Positions 10,055 to 20,725 of a DNA stretch of 64,000 nucleotides are shown one piece after another. The position numbers and the translations under genes were made by a program. The stretch comes from Mycobacterium sp. (lineage in GTDB: Bacteria; Actinomycetota; Actinomycetes; Mycobacteriales; Mycobacteriaceae): NCBI RefSeq assembly GCF_025933915.1, contig NZ_JAICZA010000006.1, positions 1 through 64,000 of the forward strand. Reading direction: 5' to 3'. The number at the start of each line of letters is the position of its first letter. Position 1 is the stretch's first letter. The notes under the pieces were generated by a model. It had not been told where the DNA came from. It was given only the letters and a program-made list of their open reading frames with translations, and ran no database searches.

Positions 10055-12103
10055 CTACATCGGCGCGTTGGCGGGCTGGAACATCCCGGAGCCGTCGGCT
10101 TCCTCCTCGGCCCGGATCACGTGTACCACCGCGTTGATCAGCGCCAGATGGGTGAATGCCTGCGGAAAGTTGCCCAGCTGCCGCCCGGTGCGCGGCTCGA
10201 TCTCCTCGGCGTAAAGGTGCAGCGGGCTGGCGAAGGACAGCAACCGCTCGCACAGGCGCTTGGCGCGCCGCACCTCCCCGATCTCGACCAGCGCCGACAC
10301 CAGCCAGAACGAGCAAATCGTGAAGGTGCCCTCCTCACCGGACAGCCCGTCGTCGGTCTCCTCGACCCGGTAGCGCAGCACCAGGCCTTCCTGGGTGAGT
10401 TCGTCGGCGATCGCCAGCACGGTGTTGCGCACCCGCGGGTCGTCCGGTGGCAGGAAACGCGTCAGCACCACCAACAGCAGCGAGGCGTCCAACGCGTCGC
10501 TGCCGTAGCGCTGGGTGAACACCCCGCGCGAATCCACGCCGTGTTGCAGGATGTCGGTCTTGATCTCCTCGGCGATCGCCCGCCACTGCTGGGCATAGCT
10601 CTTCTCGCCCTGCCGCTCGGCCAGCTTCGCCCCACGGTCGAGCGCCACCCAGCACATCACCTTCGACGACGTGAAGTGCTGCGGTTCCCCACGCACCTCC
10701 CAGATTCCGCGGTCTGGCTCACGCCAGTGCTTGATCGCCTCCTCAACCTGCTTCTTCAGCACCGGCCACAACGTCTCCGGGACTTGCTCACGCGACTTGG
10801 CGTGCAGGTAGAAGGAGTCGAGGATGGAGCCCCAGATGTCGTGCTGGACCTGGTCGAAGGCGCCGTTGCCGACTCGCACCGGCCGCGCCCGGTCATAGCC
10901 GGACAGGTGATGCAGCTCTTCTTCGACGAGACTGCGCTCGCCGCCCACGCCGTACATCACCTGCAGCGGGTGCCGCTCGTCGTGGTTGGCCCCCGAGACG
11001 TCGGCGATGAAGGCGAAGAAGTCGTCGGCCTCGCGATCCAGCCCGAGCGTGTAGAGACCCCACAACGCGAACGTGGAGTCGCGCACCCACGCGTAGCGGT
11101 AATCCCAGTTGCGTTCGCCCTGGGGGGTCTCCGGCAGCGACGTGGTGCTGGCGGCGAGCAGCGCGCCGGTGGGCGAGTAGGTCAAGCCCTTCAGCGTGAG
11201 GGCACTGCGCTGCAGGTACGCCCGCCACGGGTGGTCCGGGAAGTTACCGATGTTGATCCACTGCCGCCAGCATTCGGTGGTCTGCCACATCTTGTGGGCA
11301 GCTTCTTCGTAAGTCTGCGGCGCCGGGTGTTTGGTCCAGCTCAGGGCGACGAACACGTCGTCGCCCTCTTTCATCCGGGTACGTGCGCGCGCTTCCCGGC
11401 CTTCCAGCCCGATCCGCAAGTTGGTGGTGAGTCGCATCGTCGGGTGGGCGTCGGGTTGCTTGGCGGCGCGCGCGATGGCCTCACCGTAGGCGGTGGCGGA
11501 GTATTCCCAGGTGGCCCCGACCCGGTGGTAGTCGAACGCCGGCTCGCAGCTCATCATCAGTTCGACGGTGCCGCTGACGCAGCGCACGGTGCGCAGCAGG
11601 ATGTGCTCGGCATCCCAGTCCATCGGGGTGCGGCGATGCGTCCGCGACCGGCGGTCGAGGTCGTGCCAGGGGCCCATCACCAGGGCGTCACGCACGATCA
11701 GCCACCCGGTGTGGGTCTGCCAGGTGGTCTCCATGATGAGGCTGCCCGGCAGATACCGGCGGGCCGACGGCACCGAGACGCCGTAGGGGCCCAACCGGAA
11801 ATGGCCGGCGCTGCGGTCCAGGATCGCCCCGAACACGCTTGGCGAGTCCGGCCGCGGCACACACAGCCACTCCACCGACCCGGCCGGGGAGATCAGGCAG
11901 GTGTTTTCCCAGTCCGACAGGAACGCGTAATCGGCGATCGGCGGAAAGGGATTCCGCAGGGCCGCACTGGGGGCAAGGGGACCGGGTGTGCGCAGGTCGA
12001 TGGATGACGACATCGATGTCGCGGCCGCCGCTTGAAACGCTTCCTCGGGCATGGTCTCGACCGGTTGGGCCGGTTGATCGTCGGACTGAACATGCAGAAC
12101 CAT
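10055..12103 (-). CDS. GH15-family trehalase (Rv2402-like)
   Basis: PIADYAFLSDWENTCLISPAGSVEWLCVPRPDSPSVFGAILDRSAGHF...RYAWVRDSTFALWGLY; start chosen at MVLHVQSDDQ. Confidence 0.88.
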   Translation of the reverse strand: MVLHVQSDDQPAQPVETMPEEAFQAAAATSMSSSIDLRTPGPLAPSAALRNPFPPIADYAFLSDWENTCLISPAGSVEWLCVPRPDSPSVFGAILDRSAGHFRLGPYGVSVPSARRYLPGSLIMETTWQTHTGWLIVRDALVMGPWHDLDRRSRTHRRTPMDWDAEHILLRTVRCVSGTVELMMSCEPAFDYHRVGATWEYSATAYGEAIARAAKQPDAHPTMRLTTNLRIGLEGREARARTRMKEGDDVFVALSWTKHPAPQTYEEAAHKMWQTTECWRQWINIGNFPDHPWRAYLQRSALTLKGLTYSPTGALLAASTTSLPETPQGERNWDYRYAWVRDSTFALWGLYTLGLDREADDFFAFIADVSGANHDERHPLQVMYGVGGERSLVEEELHHLSGYDRARPVRVGNGAFDQVQHDIWGSILDSFYLHAKSREQVPETLWPVLKKQVEEAIKHWREPDRGIWEVRGEPQHFTSSKVMCWVALDRGAKLAERQGEKSYAQQWRAIAEEIKTDILQHGVDSRGVFTQRYGSDALDASLLLVVLTRFLPPDDPRVRNTVLAIADELTQEGLVLRYRVEETDDGLSGEEGTFTICSFWLVSALVEIGEVRRAKRLCERLLSFASPLHLYAEEIEPRTGRQLGNFPQAFTHLALINAVVHVIRAEEEADGSGMFQPANAPM

Positions 12104-12237
12104 CTGGACATCATCGACCGCGCGGCGGCCCTTCGTCCAACGTTTCGCCGAGGCGGCGTGCCGCGCACGCACCCGCGAGGCGCGCGCCGATCCTCACGCA
12201 TTGGTTTTCGGCGGCGGGGCCGAATAGGGTGAGCTCC

Positions 12238-12432
12238 GTGAACGCGTTCCTCAATTGGTGGGACGGCAACGAGCTGTGGCTTTCGGGGCTCCCATTCGTG
12301 CTGCAGGCCATGGTGGTGATGCCCATCGTGCTGGCGGTGGCCTACGGGACGGCGGCCCTGCTCGACAGCCTGCTCGGCAAGGGCATCGAGTTGATGCGTC
12401 GTACCCGCCGAGCCGCTGGGACACCCGGGTAA
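12238..12432 (+). CDS. Small membrane protein (64 aa)
   Basis: GTG start, MNAFLNWWDGNELWLSGLPFVLQAMVVMPIVLAVAYGTAALLDSLLGKGIELMRR; one or two hydrophobic segments. Confidence 0.65.
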   Translation: MNAFLNWWDGNELWLSGLPFVLQAMVVMPIVLAVAYGTAALLDSLLGKGIELMRRTRRAAGTPG

Positions 12433-12437
12433 CGCCT

Positions 12438-12527
12438 ATGCCTCGGTCGCACGTGACGCTCGTTCTTCTCATCTTGCTGGCGCTGGTGATCGGCACGTGG
12501 TTGGTCACCCATTTGATGCACCGGTAA
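12438..12527 (+). CDS. Possible 29-aa single-TM microprotein
   Basis: MPRSHVTLVLLILLALVIGTWLVTHLMHR, 5 bases after the upstream small membrane gene. Confidence 0.45.
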   Translation: MPRSHVTLVLLILLALVIGTWLVTHLMHR

Positions 12528-12769
12528 GGCGCCGGGCGCGTCTGCCCCGCCCCCGGCTGCGGTGGCGGCACCATCGATTCCTGTTAGGCTTCCCGCCATG
12601 CGTGTGGCATATGGCATTCCGGGGCGCTATGCCTTCGTGCACTGTTGTCGCTGACTCCCCAACCCGTGTGCGGTCTGGTTCTGGAGTTCTCGAATTCTCC
12701 TGAAGTTCTAGTTGCCTTTCCGCAGAGACGGGACCGAGATCCGATAAGTTCCGCACCGGAAGGCCATCA

Positions 12770-13801
12770 ATGGACATCAGGACCGCGTTGCACTGGCGGC
12801 CTGTTCTCGCCCTGGTTTCGATAGCCGGCATCCTCGCCGGGTGCGACGGCGGTGCCAGCGATGCGGTCGGTGGCGGTGGGCTGGCCAATGCGCATACCAG
12901 CATCACGCTCGTTGCCTACTCGGTCCCAGAACCCGGATGGAGCAAGGTAATTCCGGCGTTCAATGCCTCCGATGAAGGCAAGGACGTGCAGGTGGTGACT
13001 TCCTATGGGGCGTCCGGTGACCAATCCCGCGGTGTCGTCGACGGCAAGCCGGCCGACGTCGTGAACTTCTCCGTCGAACCCGACATCGCTCGATTGGTCA
13101 AGGCCGGCAAGGTTTCCAAGGACTGGAACACCGACGCCACCAAGGGGATCCCGTTCGGCTCGGTGGTCACGCTGATGGTGCGCAAGGGAAATCCGAAAAA
13201 CATCAGGGATTGGGATGACCTGCTACGCCCCGGCATTGAGGTCGTCACGCCGAGCCCGTTGAGTTCGGGGTCGGCCAAGTGGAATCTGCTCGCGCCGTAC
13301 GCCGCCAAGAGCGACGGGGGCGCCAACAGCGCGGCCGGTGTGGATTTCATCAAGAAGCTGGTGACCGAGCACGTCAAACTCCGTCCCGGATCGGGGCGCG
13401 AAGCCACCGACGTCTTCGTCCAGGGCAGCGGTGACGTGCTCATCAGCTACGAGAACGAGGCCATCGCCATCGAGCGGGCGGGCAAGGCGGTCGAACACGT
13501 CAACTTGGCGCAGACCTTCAAAATCGATAATCCGGTCGCGGTCGTCAACACCAGTCCCCACCTGGAGGCCGCCGTCGCCTTCAAGAACTTCCAGTACACG
13601 GCCGCGGCCCAAAAAGTCTGGGCGCAAGCCGGTTTCCGGCCGGTCGACCCGTCGGTCGCCGCGGATTTCCGAACCCAGTATCCGGTGCCGACGAAACTGT
13701 GGACCATCGCCGACCTCGGCGGCTGGAGCACCGCGGATCCGCAGCTGTTCGACAAGAACACCGGCAGCATCACCAAGATCTACACGCAGGCCACCGGATG
13801 A
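12770..13801 (+). CDS. subI: Sulfate ABC transporter, substrate-binding lipoprotein
   Basis: Lipobox LAGC; sulfate-binding protein sequence; first gene of the cys transport operon. Confidence 0.9.
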   Translation: MDIRTALHWRPVLALVSIAGILAGCDGGASDAVGGGGLANAHTSITLVAYSVPEPGWSKVIPAFNASDEGKDVQVVTSYGASGDQSRGVVDGKPADVVNFSVEPDIARLVKAGKVSKDWNTDATKGIPFGSVVTLMVRKGNPKNIRDWDDLLRPGIEVVTPSPLSSGSAKWNLLAPYAAKSDGGANSAAGVDFIKKLVTEHVKLRPGSGREATDVFVQGSGDVLISYENEAIAIERAGKAVEHVNLAQTFKIDNPVAVVNTSPHLEAAVAFKNFQYTAAAQKVWAQAGFRPVDPSVAADFRTQYPVPTKLWTIADLGGWSTADPQLFDKNTGSITKIYTQATG

Positions 13802-14670
13802 CGGCCATCACGCCGGACCCGCTGGCAATCCGGCCCGAGCTCAGCGGTGACACCGGGCACGGGCCGCTGCCCGGGCACGGCCGTGGCCACGCCGCCCTGC
13901 GGGTCGGTGTGGCCACCGTGTGGCTGTCGGTGATCGTGTTGCTGCCGCTGACGGCGATCGCCTGGCAGTCCGCGGGCGGTGGCTGGCACGCGTTCTGGCT
14001 CGCGGTCACGTCGAACGCCGCGGTGGAGTCGTTCCGGGTGACCCTGACGATCTCAGCCGGTGTGACTGTGCTCAACCTGATTCTTGGCCTGGTGATCGCG
14101 TGGGTCCTGGTGCGCGACGACTTCGTCGGGAAGCGACTCGTCGACGCGATCATCGATCTACCGTTCGCGCTGCCGACCATCGTCGCCAGCCTGGTCATGC
14201 TGGCTCTGTACGGCAACAACAGCCCGGTGGGTCTTCACCTGCAGCACACCGCTTGGGGTGTCGCGGTGGCGTTGGCCTTCGTCACGTTGCCTTTCGTGGT
14301 CCGCGCGGTCCAGCCGGTGCTGCTGGAATTGGACCGCGACGTCGAGGAGGCGGCAGCGTCGCTGGGTGCCAGCGGTCCGAAGGTCTTCACCTCCGTGGTG
14401 CTGCCCGCGCTGCTGCCCGCGTTGTTGTCCGGTGCGGGACTGGCGTTTTCACGCGCGATCGGCGAGTTCGGGTCGGTGGTGCTGATCGGTGGCGCCGTGC
14501 CCGGCAAGACCGAAGTGTCGTCGCAGTGGATACGGACCTTGATCGAGAACGACGACCGCACCGGCGCCGCCGCAATTTCCATTGTGCTGTTGGCGATTTC
14601 GTTCGTGGTCCTGCTCATCTTGCGGATCGTGGGTGGGCGGGCGGCCAAACGTCAGGAGCTGGCCGCATGA
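13798..14670 (+). CDS. cysT: Sulfate ABC transporter permease
   Basis: Permease motif EEAAASLGASGPKVFTSVVLPALLPA; ATG overlaps the subI stop. Confidence 0.92.
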   Translation: MTAITPDPLAIRPELSGDTGHGPLPGHGRGHAALRVGVATVWLSVIVLLPLTAIAWQSAGGGWHAFWLAVTSNAAVESFRVTLTISAGVTVLNLILGLVIAWVLVRDDFVGKRLVDAIIDLPFALPTIVASLVMLALYGNNSPVGLHLQHTAWGVAVALAFVTLPFVVRAVQPVLLELDRDVEEAAASLGASGPKVFTSVVLPALLPALLSGAGLAFSRAIGEFGSVVLIGGAVPGKTEVSSQWIRTLIENDDRTGAAAISIVLLAISFVVLLILRIVGGRAAKRQELAA

Positions 14671-15485
14671 CGTCGTCGGTGGGAGTCCGCTATTCGCTGC
14701 GATTCATCGCGCTCGGATACATCTTCGTGTTGTTGGTCGTGCCGGTGACGTTGATCCTGTGGCGGACGTTTCGGCCCGGGTTCGGCCAGTTCTACGCCTG
14801 GGTGAGCACCCCCGCGGCGATATCGGCGCTGAACTTGACGCTGCTGGTGGTGGCCATCGTGGTCCCCCTCAACGTGGTGTTCGGTATTCCCACGGCACTG
14901 GTGCTCGCGCGCAACAGGTTTCGCGGTAAGGGGCTGCTCCAAGCGATCATCGATCTGCCGTTCGCGGTCTCGCCCGTCATCGTGGGCGTGGCGTTGGTCG
15001 TGTTGTGGGGCTCGGGCGGTGCGCTGGGGTTCGTCGAAAAAGACCTCGGGCTCAAGGTCATCTTCGGCCTGCCGGGCATCGTACTCGCCAGCATCTTCGT
15101 CACCCTGCCGTTCGTCGTGCGTGAAGTGGAGCCGGTGCTGCATGAGCTGGGAACCGACCAGGAGGAGGCGGCGGCAACGCTGGGTTCGGGTTGGTGGCAG
15201 ACGTTTTGGCGGATCACGCTGCCGTCCATCCGGTGGGGCCTGACCTACGGCATCGTGTTGACCATCGCACGTACGCTGGGGGAATACGGTGCGGTGCTCG
15301 TGGTGTCGTCGAACCTGCCGGGGAAGTCGCAAACACTGACATTGCTTGTTTCAGACCGATACAACCGCGGTGTCGAGTACGGCGCCTACGCGCTGTCGAC
15401 CTTGCTGATGGGGGTTGCGGTGCTGGTGCTGATTTTCCAGGTGGTTCTCGACGCCCGCCGCGCACGAGCGGCGAGACAGACCTGA
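14667..15485 (+). CDS. cysW: Sulfate ABC transporter permease
   Basis: [30 protein letters not shown] overlap with cysT. Confidence 0.92.
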   Translation: MTSSVGVRYSLRFIALGYIFVLLVVPVTLILWRTFRPGFGQFYAWVSTPAAISALNLTLLVVAIVVPLNVVFGIPTALVLARNRFRGKGLLQAIIDLPFAVSPVIVGVALVVLWGSGGALGFVEKDLGLKVIFGLPGIVLASIFVTLPFVVREVEPVLHELGTDQEEAAATLGSGWWQTFWRITLPSIRWGLTYGIVLTIARTLGEYGAVLVVSSNLPGKSQTLTLLVSDRYNRGVEYGAYALSTLLMGVAVLVLIFQVVLDARRARAARQT

Positions 15486-15498
15486 CGAGGAGGATGAC

Positions 15499-16587
15499 GT
15501 GACGGACGCCGGTACCGGCCGGGGCGACCTCGCCATCATCGTGCGCGACGCGTACAAGCACTACGGTGATTTCGTCGCACTGGACCACGTGGACTTCGTC
15601 GTGCCCACCGGGTCGCTGACGGCGTTGTTGGGTCCCAGCGGTTCGGGCAAATCGACCCTGCTGCGTGCCATCGCCGGCCTCGACCAACCCGACAGCGGAA
15701 CCGTCACGATCTACGGTCGCGACGTGACGCGGGTGCCCCCGCAGCGCCGCGGCATCGGGTTCGTCTTTCAGCACTACGCGGCGTTCAAGCACTTGACCGT
15801 CCGCGACAATGTCGCCTACGGGCTCAAGGTCCGCAAGCGGCCCAAAGCCGAGATCAAAGCCAAGGTCGACAACCTGCTTGAAGTGGTGGGACTGAGCGGT
15901 TTTCAGGGTCGCTATCCCAATCAGCTGTCCGGTGGTCAACGACAGCGGATGGCGCTGGCGCGAGCGCTGGCGGTCGACCCGCAGGTGCTACTGCTCGATG
16001 AGCCGTTCGGTGCGCTGGACGCCAAGGTGCGTGAGGATCTGCGGGCATGGTTGCGGCGCCTGCACGACGAGGTGCACGTGACCACGGTGCTGGTCACCCA
16101 CGATCAGGCCGAGGCGTTGGATGTGGCCGACCGGATCGCGGTGCTGAACCACGGGCGTATCGAGCAGATCGGATCCCCGACCGACGTCTATGACGCCCCG
16201 GCGAACGCGTTCGTGATGTCGTTCCTCGGCGCGGTATCGACGCTGAACGGCGCCCTGGTGCGACCGCACGACATCCGGGTGGGTCGCAACCCCGACATGG
16301 CGATCGCCGGCGGTGACGGCACCGCGGAGTCCGTCGGGGTGGTCAGGGCCACGGTCGACCGGGTGGTAGCGCTGGGTTTCGAGGTGCGGGTCGAGTTGAC
16401 CAGCGCCGCCACCGGCGGCTTCTTCACCGCGCAGATCACCCGGGGCGACGCCGAGGCACTGGCATTACGCGACGGTGACACCGTCTACGTGCGTGCCACC
16501 AGGGTTCCACCGATCGCCCCCGATGCGACGGATCCCGGTCGCGGCGGCGAGGCAGACCAGGATGAGAGCGCGCTGACGTCGGCGTGA
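15499..16587 (+). CDS. cysA: Sulfate ABC transporter ATP-binding protein
   Basis: Walker [10 protein letters not shown], signature [18 protein letters not shown] start. Confidence 0.94.
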   Translation: MTDAGTGRGDLAIIVRDAYKHYGDFVALDHVDFVVPTGSLTALLGPSGSGKSTLLRAIAGLDQPDSGTVTIYGRDVTRVPPQRRGIGFVFQHYAAFKHLTVRDNVAYGLKVRKRPKAEIKAKVDNLLEVVGLSGFQGRYPNQLSGGQRQRMALARALAVDPQVLLLDEPFGALDAKVREDLRAWLRRLHDEVHVTTVLVTHDQAEALDVADRIAVLNHGRIEQIGSPTDVYDAPANAFVMSFLGAVSTLNGALVRPHDIRVGRNPDMAIAGGDGTAESVGVVRATVDRVVALGFEVRVELTSAATGGFFTAQITRGDAEALALRDGDTVYVRATRVPPIAPDATDPGRGGEADQDESALTSA

Positions 16588-16615
16588 CGGTCGGTTCTCT
16601 ATCGCGCGCCGGGTG

Positions 16616-17359
16616 TCACGAGGCGTGCAGCCCGCACTCCGTCTTGGAAAGCCCCTGCCAGCGTCCACTGCGCGGGTCGGCGCCCGCCAGGGGCTTGGCC
16701 GTGCACGGGGCGCAACCGATCGACGAATAGCCTTCGTAGATAAGCGGATTGACCAGCACACTGTGCTCTTCGATGTAGTTCTGCACATCCTCGTCGGTCC
16801 ACGCCACCATCGGGTTGACCTTGACCAGCTTGAACCCCTCGTCGAAGCCGACCACCGGGGCGTTGGCGCGCGCGGCGGTTTCACCCCGGCGCAGCCCGGT
16901 CACCCACGCCGAGTATCCGCGCAGCGCCCTGCCCAGCGGTGCGACCTTACGCAGCCGGCAGCATTCACCGGGATCACGCGCGAAGAGGTCTTTGCCCAGC
17001 AGTTTGTCCTGCTCGGCGACGGTCTGCTCGGGAGTGACGTTGAGCACCCGGATGTCGTAAACGGACTCGATCGCATCCCGCGTACCGAGGGTCTCCGCGA
17101 AGTGGTAGCCGGTGTCCAAGAACACCACCGGGACGCCCGGGCGCACCTTGGCGGCCATATCGATCAACACGGCCTCCTGCATGCTGGAGGCCACCACGTA
17201 GTTGCAGGTGGCCCAACCGCGCGGCCCGTTGATCCCGCCGAACGTCTCGTCGGTCCAACGCAATACGTCGCTGGCGCTGGCGCCGCCGAGCTCGGCCGCG
17301 CCACGAGCGGCAAGCTCACGCAGTTCGGCTTCTGAAAATTTAGTTGTTGCTTCGCTCAT
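16616..17359 (-). CDS. cysH: Phosphoadenylyl/adenylyl sulfate reductase
   Basis: FLDTGYHFAETL, CCRLRKVAPLGRAL, C-terminal KTECGLH. Confidence 0.93.
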   Translation of the reverse strand: MSEATTKFSEAELRELAARGAAELGGASASDVLRWTDETFGGINGPRGWATCNYVVASSMQEAVLIDMAAKVRPGVPVVFLDTGYHFAETLGTRDAIESVYDIRVLNVTPEQTVAEQDKLLGKDLFARDPGECCRLRKVAPLGRALRGYSAWVTGLRRGETAARANAPVVGFDEGFKLVKVNPMVAWTDEDVQNYIEEHSVLVNPLIYEGYSSIGCAPCTAKPLAGADPRSGRWQGLSKTECGLHAS

Positions 17360-19023
17360 CGCAAATCGTCCTCGTCCGCCCTCATGGCCCACTGTGCGAA
17401 ACGTTCACCCTCGCCGCGATATTTCAGGAAGTTGCGGGCGAGCCGCTCGATGTAGTCGGTGAGTTCGTCGCTGGTGACCTTGTGCTGACGCAGTTTCCGG
17501 CCGAAGCCGCTGTCTTGGCCCAAGCTGCCGCCCAGGTGTACCTGGAAACCCTCGACCGAGCCGCCTGCTCCGTCGTCGACCATCTGGCCTTTCAAGCCGA
17601 TATCGGCGACCTGGATACGTGCACACGAATTGGGGCAACCGTTGATGTTGACGGTGATCGGAACATCGAGCTGCAGGTTGATATCCGCGAGCCGACTTTC
17701 CAGCTCGGGCACCAAACTCTGCGCCTTGACCCGTGTTTCGGCGAATGACAACTTGCAGAACTCGATCCCCGTGCACGCCATCACATTCCGGCGCCAGTGC
17801 GACGGCTTTGACTGCAGGCCGAGCGCCTCCAGACCGGCGATCAGCTCGTCGAGCTTGTCGTCGGGTACGTCGAGAATCACCAGCTTCTGGTAGGGGGTCA
17901 ACCGGATCCGGTCCGAGCCGACTCGCTCGGCGAGGTCGGCCACCGCGGTGAGGATGGTGCCCGACACCCGACCCGCGATCGAGGCGACGCCCACCGCGTT
18001 GAGCCCGTTCTTGAGCCGCTGCACACCGACGTGGTCGATCGGATGCGTGGCCGGCTCGGGCGCCGGGCCGTCGATCAGCGGCCGCTTGAGGTACTCGGTT
18101 TCGAGAACTTCGCGGAACTTGGCTACGCCCCAGTCCTTGATCAGGAACTTCAGCCGCGCCTTGGAGCGCAGCCGTCGGTAACCGTAGTCGCGGAAGATCG
18201 AGGTCGCCGCGTGCCACACCTCGGGCACCTCCTCGAGCGGCACCCAGGCGCCGAGCCGTTGGGCCAGCATCGGGTTGGTCGAAAGTCCGCCACCCACCCA
18301 CAGGTCCAGCCCGGGACCATGCTCGGGGTGGTTGACGCCGATGAACGCGATGTCGTTGACCTCGTGCACCACATCTTGCAGACCCGAGATGGCCGTCTTG
18401 TACTTACGCGGCAGGTCGGCGAAGTCGGGCTGGCCGATGTAGCGGCGGGCGATCTCGTCGATCGCCCAGCTCGGGTCGAGCACCTCGTCGAGCGACTCAC
18501 CGGCCAGCGGTGAGCCCAGGATCACGCGGGGGCAGTCGCCGCACGCCTCGGCTGTCTGCAGTCCGACCTCGGCCAGCCGCCGCCAGATTTCGGGGACGTT
18601 CTCCACCTCGACCCAGTGGTACTGCACGTTTTCTCGGTCGGTGATGTCGGCCGTGTCGCGGGCGAATTCGGTGGAAATCTGGCCTACGGTGCGCAGCGCG
18701 GCCGCCGAGAGCGCACCGCCGTCGCAACGCACCCGCATCATGAAATATCTGGCTTCGAGCAACTCGGCATTGTCGTCGCCGGTGAAGCTGCCGTCGTAGC
18801 CCTGCTCACGTTGGGTGTACAGGCCCCACCAGCGGAAGCGGCCGCGCAGATCACTCTTGTCGATGCTGTCGAAGCCGTTCTTGGCGTAGACGGTCTCGAT
18901 GCGCTCGCGTACGTCCAGGGGGGCGCCGGCCTGCTTCATCTCTTCGTTCGGGTTCAGCGGCTCACGATTCCCCAGTGCCCATTGGCCCTCATTACGGGCC
19001 TTCGCGGGTCGGGCGGTGGTCAT
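17356..19023 (-). CDS. sirA: Ferredoxin-dependent sulfite reductase
   Basis: 555 aa; siroheme/Fe-S motifs ACTGIEFCKLSFAET and NGCPNSCARIQVADIG; adjacent to cysH. Confidence 0.93.
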   Translation of the reverse strand: MTTARPAKARNEGQWALGNREPLNPNEEMKQAGAPLDVRERIETVYAKNGFDSIDKSDLRGRFRWWGLYTQREQGYDGSFTGDDNAELLEARYFMMRVRCDGGALSAAALRTVGQISTEFARDTADITDRENVQYHWVEVENVPEIWRRLAEVGLQTAEACGDCPRVILGSPLAGESLDEVLDPSWAIDEIARRYIGQPDFADLPRKYKTAISGLQDVVHEVNDIAFIGVNHPEHGPGLDLWVGGGLSTNPMLAQRLGAWVPLEEVPEVWHAATSIFRDYGYRRLRSKARLKFLIKDWGVAKFREVLETEYLKRPLIDGPAPEPATHPIDHVGVQRLKNGLNAVGVASIAGRVSGTILTAVADLAERVGSDRIRLTPYQKLVILDVPDDKLDELIAGLEALGLQSKPSHWRRNVMACTGIEFCKLSFAETRVKAQSLVPELESRLADINLQLDVPITVNINGCPNSCARIQVADIGLKGQMVDDGAGGSVEGFQVHLGGSLGQDSGFGRKLRQHKVTSDELTDYIERLARNFLKYRGEGERFAQWAMRADEDDLR

Positions 19024-19360
19024 CGGAAGTTCTCCTTAAAAAGATCGCCAGCGCGGCCAGCACAGTTCACCGGTACTTTTGGGCGGCACGGAACCGTCAG
19101 CCAGCTGGAGACACAGTGGGGCTGGGTCTACCAAGTCAAGGCAGACAGATACAGCTGCAAACGCGCTTGAGATCGATGTGCCGTCGCGCCACGAGCACAA
19201 CGTGCGGGCCGGGCCGGTCGACAGTCACGTCACCATTGTGCCACGGATGCTGACCGGCCACGCGAGCAGGTCAAATCTGGGCTCACGATGATTAAAAGTC
19301 CCGGACAAACGGGGGTGGGCGGCTCCTGCACATGCGGGTGGGACCATTCCCGGACACCGA

Positions 19361-19396
19361 CCGCGTGGCAACGACGAGCCGCATGGCAACGACGAG
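19361..19396. repeat. Two tandem 18-bp units CCGC(G/A)TGGCAACGACGAG
   Basis: 17/18 identical units read directly. Confidence 0.85.
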
Positions 19397-19535
19397 CGTG
19401 TACTCAGCGCGAAAAAATGGCCCCGGAATTTCGCAGCGAATGCACGCTCGGCGCACAGGTACCTGGCGCCAGGGCTCGTCGGCGCGGGCCGGATCGGCGG
19501 CCTCGGGGCCCCTGTCGGCCGTGGGATCATTTGGC

Positions 19536-20708
19536 ATGGCCATTCGCGAGGAGACGGTCGATCTGCCCGACATGCGGGTGATCGCCGGGCAGCCGTTTGG
19601 CATCTATGTGCACGTGCCGTTTTGCGTAACACGTTGCGGGTATTGCGATTTCAACACCTACACCCCGGCTGAGCTGGGGGGCGTCAATCCCGACGCCTGG
19701 CTGAGCGCGCTGGGGACGGAGCTGAAACTCGCGTCCACGCGGCTGCAAGCGCCGCCGGTGAACACCATGTTCGTCGGCGGTGGGACGCCCTCGCTGCTCG
19801 GCGGCGCCCGCCTGGTGAGGCTGCTGGACATGGTGCGCGAGCACTTTCCGCTGGCAGCAGATGCCGAGATCACCACCGAGGCCAACCCCGAGTCGGCCTG
19901 GCCCGACCTCTTCGACGCCATCCGAGCGGCCGGCTACACCCGGGTGTCACTGGGGATGCAATCGGTGGCACCACGGGTGTTGGGTGTCCTCGACCGCATT
20001 CACACACCGAACCGATCGGCTGCCGCCGCCCGCGAGGCGCTGGCCGCGGGATTCGAGCACGTCAGCCTGGATCTGATCTATGGAACGCCAGGGGAGTCCG
20101 ACGACGATCTGCTGCGGTCGGTCGACACGGCCATCGCCACCGGCGTCGATCACGTCTCCGCCTATGCGCTGGTGGTCGAGGAAGGCACCGCCCTGGCGCG
20201 GCGAGTGCGGCGCGGTGAACTGGCCGCTCCCGACGACGACGTGCTGGCGCACCGCTATGAATTGGTCGACGCGCGACTCTCCGAGGCCGGCATGTCCTGG
20301 TACGAGGTTTCCAACTGGTCGCGCCCGGGTGGTGAATGCCGGCACAACCTCGGCTATTGGGACGGCGGACAGTGGTGGGGCGCGGGACCGGGTGCGCACG
20401 GGTACGTCGGCACCACCCGTTGGTGGAATGTCAAGCACCCCAACGCATATGCCGAGCGGCTGTCCGCGGCCGCGCTGCCGGTGGCGGGATTCGAGCGGCT
20501 CGGCGCCGAGACGTCACACACCGAAGACGTGCTGTTGAAAGTCCGTCTGCGCCAAGGGCTTCCGGTTGCCCTGTTGAGTTCCGAAGAGCGTGACCGCGCC
20601 GAGGGCGTCGTCGCCGACGGGTTGTTGGTAGCGGCCGGTGACAGGCTCGTCCTCACCCCGCGCGGACGGCTGCTGGCCGATGCCGTCGTGCGGACGCTCT
20701 TGGGGTAG
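19536..20708 (+). CDS. hemN: Radical SAM coproporphyrinogen III oxidase-like / HemW-like protein
   Basis: GIYVHVPFCVTRCGYCDFNTY radical-SAM CxxxCxxC motif. Confidence 0.92.
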   Translation: MAIREETVDLPDMRVIAGQPFGIYVHVPFCVTRCGYCDFNTYTPAELGGVNPDAWLSALGTELKLASTRLQAPPVNTMFVGGGTPSLLGGARLVRLLDMVREHFPLAADAEITTEANPESAWPDLFDAIRAAGYTRVSLGMQSVAPRVLGVLDRIHTPNRSAAAAREALAAGFEHVSLDLIYGTPGESDDDLLRSVDTAIATGVDHVSAYALVVEEGTALARRVRRGELAAPDDDVLAHRYELVDARLSEAGMSWYEVSNWSRPGGECRHNLGYWDGGQWWGAGPGAHGYVGTTRWWNVKHPNAYAERLSAAALPVAGFERLGAETSHTEDVLLKVRLRQGLPVALLSSEERDRAEGVVADGLLVAAGDRLVLTPRGRLLADAVVRTLLG

Positions 20709-20725
20709 CGGCCCGGTCCGCGCGA

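Noticed and set aside
10001-12007. 668-aa plus-strand ORF
   Set aside because: Antisense to the well-supported trehalase gene; low-complexity R/G/P/H-rich translation typical of high-GC shadow ORFs.
13920-14666. N-terminal part of the 521-aa ORF preceding cysW
   Set aside because: Out-of-frame read-through of cysT; cysW begins at 14667.
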